A stretch of DNA of 64,000 bases, taken from Bursaphelenchus xylophilus. Its lineage: Eukaryota; Nematoda; Chromadorea; Rhabditida; Aphelenchoididae. The stretch lies in contig CAJFCV020000005.1 in NCBI GenBank assembly GCA_904066235.2, positions 1,178,001 through 1,242,000 of the forward strand. Reading direction: 5' to 3'. Shown here in pieces: positions 33,541 to 44,830 of the stretch (the stretch's first letter is position 1; every line of letters starts with the position of its first letter). The notes below the pieces were generated by a model. The model saw nothing but the letters and a program-made list of their open reading frames with translations. It did not search any database and had not been told where the DNA came from. Made by a program: the position numbers and the translations under genes.

Positions 33541-36500
33541 CATCTTTATTATAAATATTGAAAATTTTGCTTGCGCTTTGCAAGCGCAGCCGAGATATTC
33601 AACAACCTTTGCGGCTGAAAGACTACACAAAGAAGTCAGAGAGCGGTGAGAGAAAAAAGTACTTTTTTGACCAAATCTTTGCTTGTTTTGCAGGGAAAAA
33701 ATTGATTTGTTGCTGGATTGTCACTGCACCGGTCTCTGAAGTGAAAAGCAGTTTAATTTTGTCGCGATACAATCCATTTTTTCGGCGAAAAAATATCAAT
33801 CTGTCGGGAAAATAATGTGGATTTGTCGCTGCAAAATGTATCGCCTCGTTGCAGTCGCGCTCCAAAGTCGCAGCTGCGGCAAGCCGTCGAGATGGGCGAC
33901 TAAAAGGCGCGACGAGTCCACATTATTTGCCCGACAGACTGAAAACGCTCACACTTGGTAAGGAGTGAGGAAATATTCGCCTTGTGAGCAAAAAAATATC
34001 CTGGGGAAGTACTCCAAGTGCGACGCTCAGATTTTGATGAAACTTGGCACAAATTTAGAATAATTTTTTCTAAGATATATGCGAGAATCTTATTTCGCGC
34101 TTTGCAGAAACAACCGAGATTTTTAGATCGAAAGTCGGCGAAAATTTAAGACCTTTTGCCGAATTTCGGCACGAAAAGTTTCATGCCTATTTCAATCTTA
34201 AAGAGTAATTTTTCTACAAAAAATCAAATTTTTCCGCGCGAAACTGCCAAAGTTATGGCCAAAAAAGTGTTTTCTCTCTGACCGCTCTCCACGTTTAGCG
34301 TGCTCTCTCGGCGGCAAAACTCGTTCGATATCTCGGCGGCGCCCGCAAAGCGCGAGCCAAAACTTTCAGGAATTGATATTTAGTCCATACCCGACGTGTG
34401 TGCAAAATTTAAAGAAAATCTGAGCGTCGCACTTGAAGTACTTCCCCTGTAAATTTATACCAAACGTCATCAAAATCTGAGCGTCTCACGCGGAGCACTT
34501 CCCCTAAACGGTTGAAAAATCGCATAAAACAGTTAAAAAGATCCCTTTGTTGAACCCAACATCACTTTAATCCGCCTAATACTTCACGCAATATTCATTA
34601 CATCATCTCCAATTACTTTGACGGAACAATTCATTCTTTTCCGAACCAGGTAATAAGGTGAGCGAGTATAGTAGGATCACCTTCCTCACTTCAAAAAAAA
34701 ACCCCCCGCAATTATGATGTTCGCCGCTGTGGAACAGAGAGAAAAGAAAATAAAATTTCAGCGATGTTCTTCTTAAAGTGCGTGTTTGAACAGGAAATAT
34801 TGCCAATTATCAACGCCCCATCGAGCTTTTGGAGGAGCGTTTGAGAGGAAATTTTGGGGAAATAAAAACCAACAAGTGTTCAAAGTGCGATGCACAGATT
34901 TTCCTGAAATTATGAACATACGAAGGGCATAGTACACTCATCAATTCCTGAGAATTTTAGCTTGCGCTTTTTAGGGAGAGCCGAGATATTGAACGATCTT
35001 TGCGGCCGAGAGAGCATGCGAAATGCGGAGGGCGGTCAGAAAAAACCACTTTTTGGCTGTATCTCTGTCAATTTCTCGCGGAAAAATTGATTTTTTGTGG
35101 AAATATTACTCTCTACGGTATGTAGAAAAAGTGCATATAAAAATATTTTTTTATAGGGCGCACTTCGGAATAAAAAATTGATTTTCTTGTGGAAACACTA
35201 CGCTCAACGGTAGAAAATGGGTATGTATTATAACTTTAAAAATACGTACAAAAGCGCTACATTTTCATCAAATTTGGCTTAAAAATCTCGGTCGTTTCTA
35301 CAAAGCATGAGCTATTTTTCCGGCTCGCGCTCTAACCGCGGCTTTTGTTGCACTCTCTCGTCCGCAAAGAACGTTGAATATCTAGGGTACGCTTGCAGTG
35401 GATGACATAAAATTTTTTGGGGTTCATCTGTGGCTTAGACAGAACAAATCAGCAAAATTTTGAAAGAAATCTTAAGAAAAATTTTTTTTTGAGAAATTCT
35501 TTCGCAATTTTCGATCTAAAAACCTTGATTTTTCTGCAAAACGCGATTTAAAAATCTCAAAAATTTCATAAAAAAGACTATTCTAAAAACTTTTTCTTAA
35601 ATTTCATCAAAATTTTTATTTTTTTATTTTTCAAATTTTTACTCTTTTGCACTGTACAAAAACGTTCTTAATCTCCCCGCAAATTAGCTGCTAATCACCG
35701 AAACAATAAGGTCAGCCCTCATCCAACAAACCGGATTTCCCGCTCCCAAAACAAGTCGCATTTCCAGCCCCAAAACAAGACGTTTCGAAGCCCCGTCATT
35801 CCGGGCAATTGCCACCTTTGCGGAGTGCATAAATCGAGCCGAAAACGCGCCGGATGGCCTTCGGAAATCGCCCTCGAAACGGCCTCAATTCCTCGGTGGA
35901 GGAGCCCTTAAACTCATTTCGCTCATTGTTCGAGATCTAAAGTAATATTTCTCTTGGGTTTCGCGATGCGCCGCAGACGCGTCTAATTGCAATTTTGATT
36001 CGAAAAAATCGAAAAACGTTGAGGTAATGAGGGTCAATGCAATGAGGGGAAAAGTAGCTGTCTTGAAATGGGTTTTTATGGAATATTAAGTCATTAAAAA
36101 AGATAAAAAAAAAAATCTGAAAATGAAATTAAAAAAAAAAAAAAAAAAAAAATCATGTTTAAAATTTAGACAGAAATTCTTTAAAGAAATTTTTGAAGTC
36201 ATAAAAAAATTTCGTACACGCCTTGCAAAAAAATATAGCGTTTTTCGGAAAAAACTCCACAATTTTTAAGAATATTCCAAGACAAATCCACAAAAATTTT
36301 TAAAATTATAAAAATTTCAAAATTCAAAAATCGACAATACTGTCGAAATAAAAAATAGAACGCCACAAGGCGAGACATTTCGCGGGAAAATAATGTGACC
36401 AAATCCACATAATTTTCCCGACAGACTGATAAAAAGATCAATTTCATGTGATCGGAATGTTGGTCTAGGGAGAATACGGATTTTTTAAACATTTGCCTAA

Positions 36501-37260
36501 TATCATCCGAAATTGGACAAGCAAGCAAAAAGTTGGGAGTCACGGTTAAATACTGACAGTATAGAAAAATATTTGTCTTGATCCCTTTTCGATTCATTAC
36601 ACCGAGGTTTTACTATACTAAAATTTTTACAAACATACACAGATATTTTTTTTACAAATCCACCCCACTTCCTAAAAAATTTCACCGCCAAAGAGAGCTT
36701 CGTCGCCTCGTTCAAAGTCGTCAAAATCGCTGCAAAATAAAAATTCCGATCTCGGCGCCGGAGGCGAAAAATTAAATCACCCTGAAGGAATGAATTCCGG
36801 CTAAAATGTTTTCACTCGGAACTTTTTTTTGAAGCGAACAAAATCAAAATTTGTTTCTCGAAAACAAAAAATGGGGATTTTTCGAATAAAGAATATCCTG
36901 AATGAAATTTGTGGATCGAAGAAAGGTTTCTGGAACAGATCAATTTCCAAAAAACAAAAAAGAATTTGTTTGGAAAAGAAGCAAAAAACTGGTTACAATA
37001 GGCGATCAATGACACTGCTGGTGGCTAATGGGCGGTATTGTTTGAAGTCGCAAAACGTTTCGGAAAATGCGGGTTTTTTGAGGGGATTTCCGAAAGATTT
37101 CTTGAGACAAGATTACAAAAAGAGGCATTTGAATTAACAGGGGAAGTCTTTTTTTTATTATCAGGCCGTCGGGAAATAGCGAGCGCTTTGTTAATCTAAA
37201 ATTGCATTGTCGCCGAGAAAATGAATAGTGTCGGAGCAAAATCAAATTGCTTTTCAGTAT
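33541..37260. other. Repeat-rich gene desert
   Basis: Contains foldbacks of the GCGACGCTCAG family (34002-34449, with a second partial copy from 34870), CCCGACAGACTG repeats and long AT-rich runs (35450-35650, 36060-36150). A less repetitive stretch at 35700-36010 is richer in GC but shows no coding frame I can support. Confidence 0.5.
34002..34449. repeat. Foldback of the CAGGGGAAGT family
   Basis: Ends ctggggaagtactccaagtg and its inverse are followed inward by cgacgctcagatttt. The interior has tttctctctgaccgctctcc. Same family as 41521-41968 and 43531-44023. Confidence 0.8.
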
Positions 37261-37980
37261 GACCAGCGGCACCCCGATGGTCCGTCAAGTCGAACTATTC
37301 TCGACCGATTCCCCGAGTTTCCGATGATCAACCGCTCCACGTGACAATCCGTTCCGACCGCTCGACTTCGCTCCGATCGGTGGATCTCATTCATTCAATT
37401 GGACTCTCCGGCTCGGTGGACGGTCGACTCCCTCGTCCTCCTCCGACTACCCGAGACCATCCACGTTGTTGTTGTTGTATTGTGTGCTATTGTGACGTTT
37501 GCTGGATGAATATACTTGCTATATCCCAGTTGGCATTATTACTCGATCCGGGTCTTATTCCCCGTTGATCTCTCCAAGCTGCCCTCTACCTCCCGTAGAC
37601 TAGGCACTACTTTTCACCTCAGTAACGTGATCGGTGCAGCGACGAACAAAGCTTATGCACTAACGGACCAGCGTTGCTACAGGTTCCTTCAAAACAGCAT
37701 TGAAAATCTCAGGCGTCGCCCTTGTTCCACGCACATGCACACACCGTCCTCCCTCGTCCTTTCGATGTACTTCGAGAGTTCTTCGCCGAAAGCGAAAAGT
37801 TGGAGAATAGGGGCTTATGTAACCAGTGTATGCTTTCTTCAGCTTCGGACTTTGCCTTGTAGAGACGGCCAAGAAGATTGTAAAGATAGGTTTAGCCACT
37901 TTCGTCACAATGTATTCTGAAGCGTCGCACGTCAAACTGAGATAAGCTAAAACAGTCCGGTGAATGGATTGGCAATTTGC
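37261..37980. other. GC-richer island with a coding-like fragment
   Basis: The composition differs sharply from the surroundings (37261-37570 is rich in cg, tccg and cctc). On the minus strand 37812-37689 an open fragment reads FAFGEELSKYIERTREDGVC and continues to a TGA. It has coding-like residue use and a possible acceptor (ttacataag). It may be a gene relic or part of a decayed retroelement; no family identified. Confidence 0.25.
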
Positions 37981-38480
37981 CAAAAAAGACGCGAAAAAAC
38001 GTTTTGTCGGGGAAGAAATGGGGAGTTTTTGGAGCGAGAGAGTACGCTTTTGCGTGTCTTTTTTCTCTTTCTCTGGAAATCAAGACGAAATGTAAAAACC
38101 CGATAGCGAAGAGTCTATTCCGGTCACCGGACTCCTCAGTTTGACGTGCGTCGCACTAGTAACCCTTCCTTTGTAAAATCAAGTCTTTCGATTCCTTGAA
38201 AATTTCTGTGGACGCTATGCAATTATATATATAAAATATCTCGGTCGAGTAACCTATTCTATTAATCAATGCAACGCTCTGTTATTATATTATTCCGATA
38301 TTTTCCCGTAATGTGAGCTCTCCATTCCAGCAAACTGATAAGACACGTATGCTTAAGATGGCGACGTCTCTGCAGTTTGGACGTTCAGCCCTCCTTCGCT
38401 TTGTATTCGAAAAAAGCCTCTAATTTATTCAGTGTTTTTATTTGCCTATTCAATTATTAGATTTAGCATAGTTTTTTAGT

Positions 38481-41400
38481 ATGCTAAAGCGTTTATTTTT
38501 AATTACAATTCTCGTTGTTGAAGTAATAAATGCGGATGGTAAGACGGAGATATTCCGTAATGTAAAAAAAGTAGTAATACCAAACTTTCAGCGGGCCAAA
38601 AGGGGCACAAATTCGGGTCCAAAGATGAAATCGCTGATGTTGAGTAAGTTTCAATTTCACCTATGTATGACTCTCAAGCGAAGAGTTCTTTGACGTAAAG
38701 TTTATTGCTGATAAGCTGGCATACAGGCAATTCAGGAGAAGCGAAAAGTATGACGCTCAATTTTAATGAAACTTGGCACAAATTTAAAACGCGTTTTGCC
38801 ACACTTTGGGGCTTAGCCTAACAGGGGGCGGACATTGTTAAAATCGGTGTCTCAGAATTTAACGAAACTTGGTCAATCTAATCAGCACTAGACATAGAAC
38901 ATTCGCTTTCTTTGTTTTTGCCCAAAATTACCGTATGACGGATTACTGTAACTTTCTTCCCCAAAAAAGATCTGCCCTGATCGAGAAAACGAAGCTCAGT
39001 TTTAGTGCAAATCGAGTTTAGGTGTATGTTTTCGACCATGTAGAACATTTTTGTAATTATCACCAAAAACTAAAAATTACATCTAAGCTATGTTACACTT
39101 GAGGCAACATACCATTTCGGGTGTAAAAAATGCAGTTTTGAGGTGACGCAGATTTTGAAACCGGAATATTAAACTTCAAGCCTTGTCTAATAAACCATAA
39201 AAATTTCAGAAAAATCAAATGTATAGTTTTTGAGAAATTGGACATTGAATGACTCATGTGCAATATCACCTTGACCCGAAAAAAAACTGGCATTCTTGGG
39301 GTTTTGACCTGACGCAGATTTTGAAAGTTTCCAATACATTTTTATCACATTTTAGGAGGATATGGAAAGTTTCAGAGGAAAAAAATGTATAGTTTTTGAG
39401 AAATCGGCCAAAATACCTTGTTTTAGGTCATCAGATGCCCGAAAAAAACTGGCATTCTTGGGGTTTTGACCTGACGCAGATTTTAAAAGTTTCCAATACA
39501 TTTTTATCACATTATAGGAGGATTTGGAAAGTTTCAGAGGAAAAAAATGTATAGTTTTTGAGAAATCGGCCGAAATACCTTGTTTTAGGTCATCAGATGC
39601 CCGAAAAAAACTGGCATTCTTGGGGTTTTGACCTGACGCAGATTTTGAAAGTTTCCAATACATTTTTATCACATTATAGGAGGATTTGGAAAGTTTCAGA
39701 GGAAAAAATGTATAGTTTTTGAGAAATCGGCCGAAATACCTTGTTTTAGGTCATCAGATGCCCGAAAAAAACTGGCATTCTTGGGGTTTTGACCTGACGC
39801 AGATTTTGAAAGTTTCCAATACATTTTTATCACATTATAGGAGGATTTGGAAAGTTTCAGAGGAAAAAAATATATAGTTTTTGAGAAATCGGCCAAAATA
39901 CCTTGTTTTAGGTCATCAGATTCCCGAAAAAAACTGGCATTCTTGGGGTTTTGACCTGACGCAGATTTTAAAAGTTTCCAATACATTTTTATCACATTAT
40001 AGGAGGATTTGGAAAGTTTCAGAGGAAAACAATGAATAGTTTTTGAGATATCGACCAAGGTGAACCTGTTATAGGTCAAGTTGCTGGAAAATTCGACCAA
40101 TTTTCTTCGGCATCTCTTTTTTTCCGAGATATATGCGTGTTACTGTTTTTTTCTCCAAATTGTCACTAATAAATTCAAGCTCTCTGCAAAACTTTTGTCA
40201 AATGTAAGCCGATGGCTACGATTCTGTGTTCTGATGACCTAAAACAAGGTATTTTGGCCGATTTCTCAAAAACTATACATTTTTTTCCTCTGAAACTTTC
40301 CAAATCCTCCTATAATGTGATAAAAATGTATTGGAAACTTTCAAAATCTGCGTCAGGTCAAAACCCCAAGAATGCCAGTTTTTTTCGGGCATCTGATGAC
40401 CTAAAACAAGGTATTTCGGCCGATTTCTCAAAAACTATACATTTTTTTCCTCTGAAACTTTCCAAATCCTCCTATAATGTGATAAAAATGTATTGGAAAC
40501 TTTCAAAATCTGCGTCAGGTCAAAACCCCAAGAATGCCAGTTTTTTTCGGGCATCTGATGACCTAAAACAAGGTATTTCGGCCGATTTCTCAAAAACTAT
40601 ACATTTTTTTCCTCTGAAACTTTCCAAATCCTCCTATAATGTGATAAAAATGTATTGGAAACTTTTAAAATCTGCGTCAGGTCAAAACCCCAAGAATGCC
40701 AGTTTTTTCGGGCATCTGATGACCTAAAACAAGGTATTTTGGCCGATTTCTCAAAAACTACATTTTTTTCCTCTGAAACTTTCCTAATCCTCCTATAATG
40801 TGATAAAAATGTATTGGAAACTTTTAAAATCTGCGTCAGGTCAAAACCCCAAGAATGCCAGTTTTTTTCGGGCATCTGATGACCTAAAACAAGGTATTTT
40901 GGCCGATTTCTCAAAAACTATACATTTTTTTCCTCTGAAACTTTCCATATCCTCCTAAAATGTGATAAAAATGTATTGGAAACTTTCAAAATCTGCGTCA
41001 GGTCAAAACCCCAAGAATGCCAGTTTTTTTCGGGTCAAGGTGATATTGCACATGAGTCATTCAATGTCCAATTTCTCAAAAACTATACATTTGATTTTTC
41101 TGAAATTTTTATGGTTTATTAGACAAGAATTGAAGTTTAATATTCCGGTTTCAAAATCTGCGTCACCTCAAAACTGCATTTTTTACACCCGAAATGGTAT
41201 GTTGCCTCAAGTGTAACATAGCTTAGATGTAATTTTTAGTTTTTGGTGATAATTACAAAAATGTTCTACATGGTCGAAAACATACACCTAAACTCGATTT
41301 GCACTAAAACTGAGCTTCGTTTTCTCGATCAGGGCACATCTTTTTTGGGGAAGAAAGTTACAGTAATCCGTCATACGGTAATTTTGGGCAAAAACAAAGA

Positions 41401-42452
41401 AAGCGAATGTTCTATGTCTAGTGCTGATTAGATTGACCAAGTTTCGTTAAATTCTGAGACACCGATTTTAACAATGTCCGGGCCAAACTACGATTTGTAA
41501 TAAAACGCGTTTTAACTTACAGGGGAAGTACTCCAAGTGCGACGCTCAGATTTTCTTTAAATTCTGCACACACGTAGGGCATGGACTAAATATCAATTCC
41601 TCAAAGTTTTAGCTCGCGCTTTGCGGGCGTCGCCGAGATATCGAACGATTTTTGCCGCCGAGAGAGCACGCTAAACGTGGAGAGCGGTCAGGGAGAAAAG
41701 CGCTTTTTGGCAATAACTTTGGCAGTTTCGCGCGGAAAAAATTGATTTTTTGTGGAAACATTACCCTCTATGATAGAAATAGGCATGAAACTTTTCGTCC
41801 CGAAATTCGGCAAAAAATCCTAAATTTTCGCCAACTTTCGATCTAAAAATCTTGGTTGTTTCCGCAAAGCGCGAGCTAGGATTCTCGCATACATCTTAGA
41901 AAAAAATGTTCTAAATTTGTGCCACGTTTCATCAAAATCTAAGCGTCGCACTTGGAGTACTTTCCCTGTTAATGTTTTCTAAAACCTAATTCTAAATTTT
42001 TCACAAATTGATAACCTTTTGTTAGCATTACATATTGCTAACAAAAGAAAAACTTTATTTAGGTATATATTTATTTATAATTACTTTTTTTCAGTCACAT
42101 AAAGCACCATCTGGGCCAGCAGATCGACATGGAGAATGAGAAAATGTCGGAGGAGAAGCAGCGCTTCCATTATTTTAACATGCACGATCTAAACAAAGAT
42201 GGTTTCATCGACGGATTGGAGTTAATGGGGGTAAAATGTTCATATTTTTTGTTTACATTACCTATTATTTTTATTATTTTTTCGTAATTTTAGGCGATTT
42301 TCCACAACGATGACGAAGATGGCACCGGATTTGGGCGTGCCATTCCGGACGAAGACATCGAACGGATGATCGATCCCGTCCTGGAAGAGATGGATGGCGA
42401 TAAGGACGGGCTAATCGATTTCCCCGAATACTTTAAAGTCGCAAATGGATAA
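38481..42452 (+). CDS. MCFD2-like EF-hand cargo-receptor subunit
   Basis: MCFD2 is a soluble EF-hand protein of the early secretory pathway; with LMAN1/ERGIC-53 it carries glycoproteins from ER to Golgi. Exons 38481-38538, 38592-38643, 42095-42230 and 42294-42452 give 134 residues with consistent phases. Seen: a signal peptide (MLKRLFLITILVVEVINA), DVDHIKHHL (family: DVEHIKEHL), RFHYFNMHD, EF-hand 1 DLNKDGFIDGLEL, and EF-hand 2 DGDKDGLIDFPEY. Both loops keep Asp/Asn at positions 1, 3 and 5 and Glu at position 12. A tttttag acceptor sits one base before the ATG. AATAAA is at 42458. Intron 2 (3.45 kb) is filled by a giant palindrome and another foldback. Confidence 0.92.
38792..41515. repeat. 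2.7-kb foldback with 160-bp units in its arms
   Basis: The left arm (38792-40060) and right arm (40225-41515) are inverse copies with a spacer of about 165 bp. Each arm carries five copies of an about 161-bp unit: cctgacgcag starts at 39308, 39470, 39632, 39793 and 39954, and the inverse ctgcgtcagg recurs near 40350, 40511, 40671, 40831 and 40991. Outer arms are unique (for example 38870-39060 with 41240-41430). Structure resembles foldback (Tfb-like) transposons. The long repeated frames in it are artefacts of the units. Confidence 0.92.
41521..41968. repeat. Foldback of the CAGGGGAAGT family
   Basis: Begins CAGGGGAAGTACTCCAAGTG directly after TA and ends with the inverse ggagtactttccctg. 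It abuts the 2.7-kb palindrome inside MCFD2 intron 2. Confidence 0.8.
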
Positions 42453-44830
42453 TTCTAAATAAAATTTATGAAAAATGCATTGGCAACGCTCGTATTTTAA
42501 AAACTCTGTAAAAGAAAAATAAAAAAAAATCAAAAATATTTGCGTCAGAAAAATTAACTTCTCATTGAAAAATGACGTCAATTTGTCGGGAAAATAATGA
42601 GCACTCTGTCATTTTTTATAAATTTTAGCTTACGTCTTGCAGGAGCATCCGAGATATTAAAAAAAAAACCTTTTGAGACATTTTATACGACGAAACCTTT
42701 CCGAACATGTTTTGTCGTATAAAATGGTTTTTGTCAAATTTTGTCAAAATTGAGCCTGTTTCTGTTGCAGAAGGCAATCTTTCCACAAAAACATCAGATT
42801 TCTTCTGCGCCAAACTGGCAAGGATATAGTCAAAAAGCGGTTTTCTTTGGCCGCTCTCACTCCGCGTGGTCTCTCGAAAGATTGTTGAATATCTAGGCTA
42901 CCGAGGGAAATCATAAGATAAAACTTTTAGGGAAGGATATAATCCTAGTAAAGAAGCATCATGCAAAATTTTACGTCAATCTGAATGCTCTACATCAACG
43001 TATAACAAAATAAATTCAAAAAATATTTCAAAATTTTTTCCCCCAAATTTGGCCCATTTCCAGTCGAAAACAACACCCACATTCTCCGTATGTTTCCAAA
43101 AATTTACTTTATACTTTCTCCTCTTTCTATCTCTTTTTCTCACCTTCGAAACTCTCGCCGAACCCGAGGAATCCCACCTCAAATGAACAAAAAACGTCAC
43201 GAACAGATAGCCCGCACTTTTCGTTCGTCGAAAGCCTTTTTCCGGAGGGCAGATTAACTCCCAGTTTTGGGTAATTCCCAGACTTTTTTTTTGCGAAAGA
43301 CAGCCGCCATTTTTACACCTACATCCACGCTTTTTCGGGATTAAATTCGCGTTTTACGGGCGATTCGTGGGCCATTTTTTAATGGACAAGGAGATTTTTG
43401 GGGGCTATAAAGGGCGTTGAAGTCATATTTAGGACTTTTTTAGCTGTTATTGTAGACAAATTTGGCTTTTTTCGGAAAAAAAAAAATTTTTGCTAAAAAA
43501 TGAGATTTTTCAATTTTTATCTTGATTTTACAGAGGGAGTGCCCCAAATGTGACGCTCAGATTTTAATAAAACGAGATTTTAAGACCGAAAGTTGGAAAA
43601 AATTTGACAATTTTTGCTCGAATTTTGGCACGAAAAGTCTCATGCCTGTTTCTATCAATGTCTCCACAAAAAATAAAATTTTTCCGCACAAAACTAGCAA
43701 AGTTATGGCCAAAAAGTTCTTTTCTCTCTGACCGCTCTCCGCATTTAGCGTGATCTCTCGGCGGCAATGATCGTTGATTATCTCGACTGCCCCTTCACAT
43801 TGCAAGCTAACATTCTCAGGGATTGATTAGCTGCCCATTTAACTTATTTTTGCAAAATTTAACGGAGATACCATTTTATACGACGAAACATTTTTGATCG
43901 TATAAAATTTCACTGTAAGTAAGAAAAGGTTTTCTCGTATAAAATGTCACCTCGTGGATCGGAAAAAACATATGCGCAAAATTTTGAAAAAATCTGAGCG
44001 TCGTACTTGGGGCACTTCCCTTGTTCGCCCAAAAAAACGGCCGAAAATTTTTTTAATTACTTTACATAATAAACAGAATTGTTAAATCAACACTCTCATG
44101 ATATTTTCCAAAAATTCTTTTCTCCAATCTTTTGATTAAAAGCTTTTTTTGGTCAAAAAATCCCAAAAGTCGTCCATTTTCTGTAATTGCTATTTGGAAA
44201 AGATGGCTCTCATCGCCTTAGGAGATCAGCTTTGGATTTTCATATTGGGACTTTGGGGTATTTTCAGACGAACTGCAATTACAATATTGTAATTATTTTT
44301 TGGATTTGGCTGCTTACCACATAAATATTATATTTGGGGACAATACATATAGTATGTCGATATTTTGTAGATAAAAACGACAATGAGAGTGCTCCAAGTC
44401 GGAGGCTCTGATTTTTTTCAAACTTTGCACATACGTTTGGTATAGGCCACACAATTCCGGAAAATTTCGGCCCGCGGACAGATTTTTGAAATTTTTCATA
44501 AAAAAACTTTTTATGCAAAAAAAAAGGTCCAATAAATACGCTTTACACGTATATTTTAGCCACGTTCAAATTACTTTTTTTCGTATTTCATCCAATTATT
44601 TTTTCCTTTTCACATTTTTCGTAATAAAGATTTAAAAAAAGAAACGATTCATTTTGAACTTATTTCAGCTATTTTTTCCGTATTTTACCCAATTATTTTT
44701 ATTTACTTTTAAAATTTTTCAAAAAAATTTTTTCCTTAATTTTTTCAAAATTTTAAGACACCATTCTTCCAAACTTTCCCTCTTTTCCAGCCTTGAATGG
44801 ATCCCTGGAGGGGCTTTCCTTGACGCAACC
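42453..44830. other. Intergenic region upstream of the globin gene
   Basis: Holds a CATTTTATACGACGAAAC hairpin (about 42670-42725), the foldback 43531-44023 (cagagggagtgccccaaatg to its inverse), and a TATA-like ctataaag near 43411 in a less repetitive stretch (43200-43450). Upstream exons of the globin gene could hide here but I could not place any. Confidence 0.45.

Noticed and set aside
40212..40727. 171-codon frame with repeated protein units (also on the opposite arm, 39352-40100)
   Set aside because: It is a direct product of the 161-bp DNA units of the foldback; both arms give the same peptide and no domain is recognisable.
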